Shown here: piece after piece, positions 1 through 4,996 of the stretch | Layout of the letters: the number at the start of each line of letters is the position of its first letter | How positions within the stretch are numbered: the first letter of the stretch is position 1 | From: Desulfobacteraceae bacterium | Lineage (GTDB): Bacteria > Desulfobacterota > Desulfobacteria > Desulfobacterales > Desulfobacteraceae | DNA length: 5,621 nucleotides | Direction of reading: 5' to 3' | Assembly: GCA_023140455.1 (NCBI GenBank) | Contig: JAGLLQ010000498.1 | Span: 1 to 5,621, forward strand | Made by a program: the position numbers and the translations under genes | The notes under the pieces: model-generated | Told to the model about the DNA's origin: nothing | The model's database searches: none | Seen by the model: the letters and a program-made list of their open reading frames with translations, nothing else

Positions 1-200
1 ATAAATTGCCTCTGCCTTCTGCCTGCAACGTTCGATTTAATGGATTGGGCATCTATTAATGCCTTCAGCAGCTTATCAGGAAGCTCCATGCGTCCTAATT
101 TTTGCTTAGGCAGTTTGATTAACTTTTCTCCTAATTTCTGGAGTTCTTCAGCCTCTCTTTTTATCTGTGATTTACTCTTTTCTTGAATGTTATTTTCCAT
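1..200 (-). CDS. darP: DarP/YjgA (DUF615) ribosome-associated protein, N-terminal part, cut by window edge
   Basis: Reading the minus strand from the ATG at 200-198 gives 66 complete codons that stay open to the left edge, so the C-terminal part lies outside. The translation contains KSQIKREAEELQKLGEKLIK at about residues 9-28. It continues through a helical stretch with LPDKLLKALIDAQSI and then a basic GRRQRQ at 60-65. This matches the start of the DUF615 family (E. coli YjgA, now DarP), which has SKSEIKRDAEELKRLG followed later by a GRRRQLQ stretch. DarP is a cytoplasmic factor that associates with late 50S ribosomal precursors and promotes large-subunit maturation; this is family knowledge. 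The N-terminus is shorter than in E. coli, lacking the acidic leader before the KS-IKR motif. No clear Shine-Dalgarno precedes the ATG. The gene is divergent from the nitroreductase gene across 82 bases. Confidence 0.85.
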   Translation of the reverse strand, partial: MENNIQEKSKSQIKREAEELQKLGEKLIKLPKQKLGRMELPDKLLKALIDAQSIKSNVAGRRQRQF

Positions 201-246
201 AATTACTGCCGAGAATAATACTTTTTAAATTATTTTGATAGAGTTA

Positions 247-274
247 TTGACAAAAACCATGCTCTTTTTATATT
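247..274 (+). promoter_or_regulatory. sigma70-like promoter for the ferredoxin-nitroreductase gene
   Basis: A perfect -35 hexamer TTGACA lies at 247-252. A 16-base spacer separates it from TATATT at 269-274, a 5-of-6 match to the -10 consensus. Transcription would begin around 280-283, at or next to the start codon at 283, so the mRNA may be leaderless or nearly so. On the opposite strand the same bases read TTGTCA (253-248), so a divergent darP promoter could overlap this -35. The darP -10 is not convincing. Confidence 0.5.
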
Positions 275-282
275 AATAAACA

Positions 283-1194
283 ATGCTGGAAAGAAAAATA
301 AATATTCAAATTAACCCGGAATTATGTGATGGTTGCGAACTATGCATAACTGTCTGCCCTTCTGAAACAATATCAATTGTTGATAAAACAGCTCAAATTA
401 CCGGAGATGAATCACTTACCTGCGGACATTGTATTGCAATTTGCCCCATGGATGCAATAAGTCTGAAAAATTCTGAATTTGAAAAAATTGATTTTAATAC
501 ATTCACTTATGAAAATAAATGGATTAAACATGGTAAATTTGAAACATCCCAATTGGTTAGACTTATGCTTTCAAGAAGATCCTGTAGAAATTTTAAAGAT
601 GAGAATGTTGACAAAAATATTCTTGAAGACCTGGTAAAAATTGGAACAACTGCCCCCTCAGGATCAAATTGCCAGGGCTGGACTTTTACTATTATCCCCA
701 CAAAAAAAGATGTTGCGAACTTTGGGGAAAAAATCGGAAATTTCTTTAAAAAATTAAATAAACTATCTGAAAATTTAGTTCTAAGAAAAGGTATGACACT
801 ATTTGGAAATAAAAGGCTGGAATTTTATTATGAGAACTATTATGAATCAGTTAAAGAAACAATTGAGCTTTACGAAAATGAAGGAATTGATAAGCTTTTC
901 CACGGAGCAACTGCTGTGATTATGGTAGGAGGACTAAAACAATCAAGTTGTCCTTCAGAAGATGCCCTCCTTGCTACCCAGAACATTCTTTTAGGAGCTC
1001 ATTCAATGGGGCTTGGGTCTTGCGTGATCGGTTTTGCAAGTAATGCAATCGCAAATGATTCAAAGCTTAAAAAAGATCTGGGAATTCATAAAAATGAAGC
1101 AATCTATTCAGTTATCGCACTTGGATATCCCGATGAAAAGTTTAGAAAACTAACAGTGAGAAAAAAAATAATTCCAAAGTATATTACTTTTTAA
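283..1194 (+). CDS. Ferredoxin-nitroreductase fusion protein (4Fe-4S domain plus FMN nitroreductase)
   Basis: The 303-aa protein joins an N-terminal iron-sulfur domain to a nitroreductase domain. Residues 15-25 form a complete ferredoxin motif, C15-x2-C18-x2-C21-x3-C25-P. The second motif has C47-x2-C50-x3-C54-P, but the position expected for its first cysteine (44) is serine. The nitroreductase part starts near residue 90. It shows the FMN-phosphate motif RRSCRNF (98-104), APSGSNCQGW (124-133), GLGSCVIGF (243-251) and the terminal ALGYP (279-283), all typical of the family. Such proteins are soluble flavoenzymes thought to pass electrons from the clusters to FMN and reduce nitro or other electrophilic substrates; the substrate here is unknown. 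The ATG at 283 is the only plausible start because an in-frame TAA lies at 277-279. No Shine-Dalgarno is present, which fits the promoter placed just upstream. The gene is monocistronic and overlaps the convergent YkgJ-family gene by four bases. Confidence 0.9.
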   Translation: MLERKINIQINPELCDGCELCITVCPSETISIVDKTAQITGDESLTCGHCIAICPMDAISLKNSEFEKIDFNTFTYENKWIKHGKFETSQLVRLMLSRRSCRNFKDENVDKNILEDLVKIGTTAPSGSNCQGWTFTIIPTKKDVANFGEKIGNFFKKLNKLSENLVLRKGMTLFGNKRLEFYYENYYESVKETIELYENEGIDKLFHGATAVIMVGGLKQSSCPSEDALLATQNILLGAHSMGLGSCVIGFASNAIANDSKLKKDLGIHKNEAIYSVIALGYPDEKFRKLTVRKKIIPKYITF

Positions 1195-1748
1195 TCCATC
1201 ATTTTATTGATGACAATTTTATGGGTTTTCCCAAACTCCATGATTTCCTCCGGCTTGAATTCCCCCTTTTTATAGGTTTTCAAAAAAGCTGGGACAGAGA
1301 GCATATAAAGAATATAGGATAAATGACCTGAATATCCGTTAATGTCTAATTGCTGCAGTTCCTTTATGGATTGACTTGCTGCCTCCATGACCAGACGGTT
1401 CACAACAGGAGGGTTCTCCAAACTACAGATATGGGTGGAATAGATTCTGCGGCAGGAAAATGGTCTGACCTCATAAATCATACAAGCATTGTTTTTCATT
1501 AAAAATGGACAAGGCACTATGATATTGTTTTCTCTTTTCCTGATCTCCTGCTGAAAAAGCTTAGTCAGCATTTTTTGCCGGGATTTTGTAAACCCCTTCA
1601 TAGCCTTTCTTATGGCCATCCCTTCAAGAGTCGTAATGTCAATACTTCCTGCTTCTTTGCAACAAAACCCGCATCCCTTCACACAAGCCGCATCTTTTTT
1701 ATACTCACAGGCTTTTGCCTCAAAGCAATCATATATGTCTTTTAACAT
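1191..1748 (-). CDS. YkgJ-family cysteine cluster protein (putative Zn/Fe-chelating)
   Basis: The 185-aa protein carries the hallmark cysteine arrangement of the YkgJ / CxxCxxCC family. An N-terminal cluster has C22-x3-C26-x2-C29-C30. A second group is CPFL at 80-83, C89, the signature RPFSCR at 95-100 (C99), and C108. Between them is a basic helical stretch (about 43-75). The C-terminal 75 residues are mostly helical with a hydrophobic segment near 143-155. The family is annotated as binding zinc or an iron-sulfur cluster through these cysteines; its biochemical role is not established, and none is claimed here. The ATG at 1748 is the only usable start, since an in-frame stop lies nine codons upstream with no alternative start between. 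AAGGAA at 1769-1764 is a possible but distant ribosome binding site. The gene stands alone, and its stop shares the bases TTAA (1191-1194) with the end of the nitroreductase gene. Confidence 0.85.
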   Translation of the reverse strand: MLKDIYDCFEAKACEYKKDAACVKGCGFCCKEAGSIDITTLEGMAIRKAMKGFTKSRQKMLTKLFQQEIRKRENNIIVPCPFLMKNNACMIYEVRPFSCRRIYSTHICSLENPPVVNRLVMEAASQSIKELQQLDINGYSGHLSYILYMLSVPAFLKTYKKGEFKPEEIMEFGKTHKIVINKMMD

Positions 1749-1845
1749 TTTGAAAAATCTACTTTCCTTTTTTTAGCAACCTGACCAATTTTATATTGCA
1801 TGGTTTATTTATCTTATAGGAAATAAAATATAAAGGACTAATATA

Positions 1846-1878
1846 ATGTCATCTTTTTTATTTATAAACTATTTTTGA
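1846..1878 (+). CDS. Possible 10-codon ORF upstream of chrB
   Basis: ATG at 1846 is preceded by AAAGGA (1832-1837) with eight bases of spacing, a strong Shine-Dalgarno. The reading frame encodes MSSFLFINYF and ends with TGA at 1876-1878. The peptide is short and hydrophobic, with three Phe and one Tyr. It could be a leader peptide, the stub of a decayed gene start, or chance in AT-rich DNA. No promoter is clearly assignable upstream, and the candidate chrB promoter lies downstream of it, which weakens the leader-peptide idea. Its main support is the ribosome binding site and its identity with the chrB start region. Confidence 0.25.
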   Translation: MSSFLFINYF

Positions 1879-1896
1879 TAAATTAATATTCTCTTC

Positions 1897-1925
1897 TTGA
1901 CAAATTTGTTCAACTGATACATCAT
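1897..1925 (+). promoter_or_regulatory. Candidate promoter of the chrB operon
   Basis: TTGACA (1897-1902) is a perfect -35 hexamer. With a 17-base spacer the -10 would be CATCAT (1920-1925), which matches TATAAT at four of six positions. Transcription would start near 1932, giving a leader of about 21 bases that contains the AGGA ribosome binding site at 1943-1946. The weak -10 would suit a promoter that depends on regulation. No comparable promoter is visible at the later gene junctions. Confidence 0.4.
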
Positions 1926-1942
1926 TAATGTAACAACTGAAC
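1900..1942. promoter_or_regulatory. Overlapping dyad symmetries at the chrB promoter, candidate operator(s)
   Basis: Two inverted repeats overlap the candidate promoter. ACAAATTTGT (1900-1909) is a perfect 10-base palindrome that begins inside the -35. TACAT-N5-ATGTA (1918-1932) covers the -10 and start point. The second lies inside a longer imperfect dyad from GTTCA (1908-1912) to TGAAC (1938-1942), in which 13 of 17 arm positions pair by my count. The two palindrome centres are about 20.5 bases apart, close to two helical turns. CAACTGA also repeats directly at 1911-1917 and 1934-1940. A bound repressor here would block polymerase; ChrB itself or another regulator could be the ligand. Confidence 0.4.
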
Positions 1943-1952
1943 AGGACTAATA

Positions 1953-2960
1953 ATGACAACTCATAATAAGAAAAAATGGCTGCTGCTGATTCATCAAATT
2001 CCCCCGGAACCCAATGCCCTGCGTGTAAAAATCTGGCGCAGGCTGCAACAGGTCGGAGCAGTTGCAATTAAGCAATCAGTATATGCGATACCGCTTTCAG
2101 AAGAATGCCGCGAGGATTTAAGCTGGATTTTAAAAGAGATTACTGAAGGTGGTGGAGATGGTTCGATTATAGAAGCTCAGTTTATCCAAGGGTTGAATGA
2201 TAAAGCAATTGTTGATTTATTTATCACCGCCCGCATGTCTGATTATGAAAAAATAATTCATGATGCAAAATGTCTTCTCAAAGAGTGGTCTGCCAGACAG
2301 TTTGACCCTAAAGACCTATCTTTTAAAGGGCAATCTCAAGTCAACAAACTAAAACAGCGTATAGATAAAGTTGTTGCAATTGATTTTTTCGGAGGATCAG
2401 AACAGGAAATTGCAAAAACCCTCATAAGTGATCTTAATGCCTGCCTTTCAGGTCGCATGTCCGGTGCCTTAGATATTCAAAATGATTCTAATGCTTTTAA
2501 AGGTCTGAATAATTTGAAAGATCTTAGCATTCTTAAAGGGAAAACCTGGGTAACCCGGAAAAATTTATTTGTTGATCGTCTTGCCTGCGGATGGTTTATT
2601 CATAGATTTATTGATGATAAAGCTCTTTTTAAATTCATTGATCAAGGTGAATATGCTCCTGAAGAGGGAGAAATTCGTTTTGATATGTTTGATGGAGAAT
2701 TTACCCATAGAGGTGAACAATGTACATTTGAAGTAATGGTTCAGGATTTGAATTTAAAAGATCCGGCTCTTTATCTTCTGGCTCAGATTATTCACGATAT
2801 TGATCTTAAAGACAGTAAATATGGACATTCAGCAACCAATGGTTTTTATGCACTTATAAAAGGGCTTGTAATAGCTGAGATTGATGATGATAAGCGCATG
2901 GCGGGTGGGTTTCATCTGTTTGAAAATTTATATTCATATTTTAAGCAACAAAAGGAATAA
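1953..2960 (+). CDS. chrB: ChrB, chromate-resistance regulator family protein (full length)
   Basis: The 335-aa protein has the two-part ChrB organisation. Residues 8-51 (WLLLIHQIPPEP, then a basic helix with IWRRL, then AIKQSVYAIP) are the ChrB N-terminal domain. A helical, poorly conserved linker runs to about 195. The ChrB C-terminal domain (196-330) shows WVTR (199-202), VDRLAC (207-212), the RF-x-D turn (218-221), and DGEFTHR followed by CTFEV (247-261). In characterised systems (Ochrobactrum tritici, Cupriavidus metallidurans) ChrB acts with the chromate transporter ChrA and is needed for chromate-responsive expression; that role is transferred by family, not shown here. It is a soluble protein with no signal peptide or membrane segment. 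AGGA at 1943-1946, six bases before the ATG, supports the start. It is the first gene of a likely operon with the next three genes. No chrA is in the window, so a response to another anion or to oxidative or thiol stress remains possible. Confidence 0.85.
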   Translation: MTTHNKKKWLLLIHQIPPEPNALRVKIWRRLQQVGAVAIKQSVYAIPLSEECREDLSWILKEITEGGGDGSIIEAQFIQGLNDKAIVDLFITARMSDYEKIIHDAKCLLKEWSARQFDPKDLSFKGQSQVNKLKQRIDKVVAIDFFGGSEQEIAKTLISDLNACLSGRMSGALDIQNDSNAFKGLNNLKDLSILKGKTWVTRKNLFVDRLACGWFIHRFIDDKALFKFIDQGEYAPEEGEIRFDMFDGEFTHRGEQCTFEVMVQDLNLKDPALYLLAQIIHDIDLKDSKYGHSATNGFYALIKGLVIAEIDDDKRMAGGFHLFENLYSYFKQQKE

Positions 2961-2997
2961 AAAATAATTACTCAATAACTATTTTAAGGAAAATATT

Positions 2998-3282
2998 ATG
3001 CCAAGCATAGAAAAACACGTCAAAACTAGTATGGAGAGAACCGGCAAATCTTATCAGGAGGTTCATGAATGGATTGATGACCCTGAACGAAAAAATTTCC
3101 GTCATGATATCAGGAGGATATTAGAAGTCAGTAAAATGTTTACAGAAAAATATGGTGAAGAAGCAGCCCAGGAATATGTTCATCATTTAGCTGATGATTT
3201 AAATGGTAAATTTACCCATTTCATGGAAGATACACAGGAATTAATGGATAAAAACTTATCATATTTTGGCGCGAAAAAATGA
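2998..3282 (+). CDS. Small His/Asp-rich protein of unknown function in the chrB operon
   Basis: I do not assign this 94-aa protein to a named family. It is predicted soluble and almost entirely helical, with many charged residues, no cysteine and no membrane segment. Candidate functional residues cluster in three places: HEWIDD (23-28), RHDIRR (35-40), and HHLADD (62-67), with further His at 7, 36 and 74. Paired His/Asp motifs on successive helices could form a metal site, but this is inference. A strong ribosome binding site (AAGGA, 2986-2990) lies seven bases before the ATG. The gene starts 37 bases after chrB. Its TGA stop overlaps the ATG of the next gene in ATGA (3279-3282), which implies translational coupling and a shared role with the ChrB-domain proteins. 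Codon use resembles its neighbours. It is very likely a real gene; its function is unknown. Confidence 0.8.
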   Translation: MPSIEKHVKTSMERTGKSYQEVHEWIDDPERKNFRHDIRRILEVSKMFTEKYGEEAAQEYVHHLADDLNGKFTHFMEDTQELMDKNLSYFGAKK

Positions 3283-3716
3283 TATGGATAACAAGATCTC
3301 ATGTGCATGTTGATCGGGTTGCATGTCCGTGGTTGATCACACGGTTTGTGGACTCGGATGCAAAATTTTTATTTGTCCCTAAAAGCAAAGTACTTGAAGT
3401 TGCAAAAAAAGAAAATGCTATTGCTTTTGATACTCCGGGTGCAGAACTTCATCATAGAAAAGATCTATGTACTTTTGACGTAATCATTAAAGATTACGGA
3501 CTTACAAATAAAGCATTGCTTCGTATGGCAAAGATTGTCAATGCAGCTGACACTAACCGATTGGAAAATGATCCTTTAGCTGCTGGGCTTGAAGCGATTG
3601 CGGTTGGTTATAGTTTGCGTTATCCGGATGATCTTATGAATATTGAAGCTCAGTTTGAAGTTTATGATGCCATGTATGCTTTTTGTCGACTTGATGTGGC
3701 AGGGAATGGCACTTAA
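3279..3716 (+). CDS. Stand-alone ChrB C-terminal-domain protein
   Basis: This 145-aa protein consists only of the ChrB C-terminal domain and is a divergent paralogue of the same domain in the chrB product upstream. Shared positions include WITR (3-6), VDRVAC (11-16), W18, TRFVD (21-25) and HHR with CTFDV (58-68). These correspond to WVTR, VDRLAC, W214, HRFID, THR and CTFEV in ChrB. The conserved Arg, Cys and His suggest a ligand-binding or catalytic site, but the biochemical activity of this domain is not established. Pfam describes it as a chromate-resistance protein domain, and bacteria encode it alone or fused to other domains. No signal peptide is visible, so it is probably cytoplasmic. 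The start is fixed by the ATGA overlap with the 94-aa gene, and no good ribosome binding site exists, as expected for coupled translation. Its 3' end overlaps the start of the MFS gene. Confidence 0.85.
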   Translation: MIWITRSHVHVDRVACPWLITRFVDSDAKFLFVPKSKVLEVAKKENAIAFDTPGAELHHRKDLCTFDVIIKDYGLTNKALLRMAKIVNAADTNRLENDPLAAGLEAIAVGYSLRYPDDLMNIEAQFEVYDAMYAFCRLDVAGNGT

Positions 3717-4953
3717 ACAAACAAAATCCAGAATGTCTCAAGTCTTTGGATTCCTTGGATTACAGAAAAATACCTTTGGCGTACTTTTCATGGTAGTATT
3801 CGTGGGAATGGGAGAGCGCATGGCTGAACGCTTTCTGCCAATTTATATCTTAGCTTTAGGCGGAGGTGTAATGGCAATAGGCTTGCTCCAGGCTATGGAT
3901 AATCTGCTTTCAGCTCTATACTCATTCCCCGGAGGTTATCTGTCAGATCGTTTTGGCACAAAGCGATCTCTTTTTATATTTAATCTTTTTGCAATGACCG
4001 GCTATGCCTTGGTAATTCTTATTCCTACATGGCAGGCTGTGTTGATTGGCGCTATATTTTTTATTTCATGGTCAGCAATTTCATTACCGGCAATCATGAG
4101 TTTGATTTATAAGGTATTGCCTGAAAACAAACATACCATGGGAGTAAGTGTTCATTCCCTTGTGCGTAGAATTCCCATGGCACTCGGACCTGTTGCAGGT
4201 GGATTTTTCATTGCTGTCTTAGGTGAACAGAAAGGTGTGCGCGCAGCATTTGGCATGGCGTTTATTTTAGCATTAGCAGGTCTTATACTCCAACAACGAA
4301 TGATAAGTGAAGATAAGCCGGTTAAAAAGTCCCAATCAGGTTCAAGTGTCTTAACTCTTGAAAAAAATCCTTTAAAATTATTAAAAATGATGAACCCGGC
4401 CATGAAAGGATTATTGGTAACTGATATTCTGATCAGGTTTTGTGAACAAATTCCATATGCTTTTGTTGTTGTCTGGTGCATGAAAGCAATTTCAGATCCG
4501 GTGTCGGCAGTGCAGTTCGGGGTATTAACCTCAATTGAAATGATTGTTGCAATGTTTGTATATATTCCCATTGCTTATCTTGCAGACCGTACAACTAAAA
4601 AACCCTTTGTTTTAATAACATTTGGTTTTTTTACTTTATTTCCCCTTGTCCTTTTATACAGCACTTCTTTTCAGTTCTTGGTTATAGCATTTATTTTAAG
4701 GGGATTTAAGGAGTTTGGAGAACCCACCCGTAAGTCATTGATCATGGATTTATCTCCTGATAATTGTAAAGCCGGAATGTTTGGATTATATTATCTGATA
4801 CGAGATATTTTTGTAACATTTGCAGCGTTAGGTGGTGCTTTTCTCTGGAAAATCAGCCCGGAAGTCAATCTCATTACAGCCTTTACTTTCGGAGTTATTG
4901 GCACATCAGGTTTTGCCATATTTGGTAGGGATATATCAACAAGTAGAAATTAG
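3706..4953 (+). CDS. MFS transporter, 12 TM, last gene of the chrB operon
   Basis: From the ATG at 3706 this is a 415-aa major facilitator superfamily protein of the inner membrane. The classic motif A between TM2 and TM3 is GGYLSDRFGTKRS (residues 76-88). Its second-half counterpart is AYLADRTTKKP (290-300). A further conserved loop, RGFKEFGEPTRKSLIMD, lies at 332-348. A basic, Ser-rich central loop (about 199-235) divides two six-helix halves. The length is normal for a drug/metabolite:H+ antiporter type MFS protein; the substrate is unknown, and efflux is inferred from context. The frame is open back to a TTG at 3643, but the extra residues simply read through the preceding gene. ATG 3706 gives an 11-base overlap, with AGGGA abutting it. 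ATG 3733, which begins MSQVFGFLGL, gives no overlap and is a realistic alternative. The MFS gene takes the place ChrA has in known chrB operons. Confidence 0.85.
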   Translation: MALKQTKSRMSQVFGFLGLQKNTFGVLFMVVFVGMGERMAERFLPIYILALGGGVMAIGLLQAMDNLLSALYSFPGGYLSDRFGTKRSLFIFNLFAMTGYALVILIPTWQAVLIGAIFFISWSAISLPAIMSLIYKVLPENKHTMGVSVHSLVRRIPMALGPVAGGFFIAVLGEQKGVRAAFGMAFILALAGLILQQRMISEDKPVKKSQSGSSVLTLEKNPLKLLKMMNPAMKGLLVTDILIRFCEQIPYAFVVVWCMKAISDPVSAVQFGVLTSIEMIVAMFVYIPIAYLADRTTKKPFVLITFGFFTLFPLVLLYSTSFQFLVIAFILRGFKEFGEPTRKSLIMDLSPDNCKAGMFGLYYLIRDIFVTFAALGGAFLWKISPEVNLITAFTFGVIGTSGFAIFGRDISTSRN

Positions 4954-4975
4954 CGTAAAATTCATGTGTATCAAG

Positions 4976-4996
4976 TGAGATATTATGGTTATCTCA
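4976..4996. terminator. Weak hairpin between convergent genes, possible bidirectional terminator
   Basis: TGAGATA (4976-4982) and TATCTCA (4990-4996) can pair as a seven-base stem around a seven-base loop, in the gap after the MFS stop and across the stop codon of the convergent gene. The stem is AT-rich and neither side is followed by a T tract, so it is not a strong intrinsic terminator. No better terminator is visible in the 35-base gap. Confidence 0.25.

Larger units (their letters stand above)
1834..1952 (+). repeat. Direct repeat AGGACTAATA, each copy placed before an ATG
   Basis: The ten bases AGGACTAATA occur exactly at 1834-1843 and again at 1943-1952, 109 bases apart. The second copy is the ribosome binding site and spacer of chrB (ATG at 1953). 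The first copy is followed by TA and then ATG at 1846, and both go on with TCA or ACA. The similarity therefore covers an entire translation-initiation region. The span given runs from the first copy to the second. Confidence 0.6.

Noticed and set aside
507..701. 64-codon minus-strand ORF
   Set aside because: It lies wholly antisense inside the nitroreductase gene, has no recognisable domain and no ribosome binding site, and is a shadow of the plus-strand coding frame.
1161..1168. Run of eight A near the 3' end of the nitroreductase gene as a programmed frameshift site
   Set aside because: No downstream structure is visible and the zero frame gives a normal family C-terminus, so slippage would only alter the last residues.
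1796..1834. Promoter for the 10-codon ORF (TTGCAT with TAAAAT or TATAAA)
   Set aside because: The spacers (22 bases or more) are too long for sigma70, and matches are expected by chance in AT-rich DNA.
1858..2067. 69-codon minus-strand ORF over the chrB promoter and start
   Set aside because: It overlaps the well-supported chrB N-terminus and the regulatory region and shows no family-like sequence.
4152..4571. 139-codon minus-strand ORF
   Set aside because: It is antisense to the MFS gene, whose frame has clear family motifs. The minus-strand translation is low-complexity and unlike any known family.
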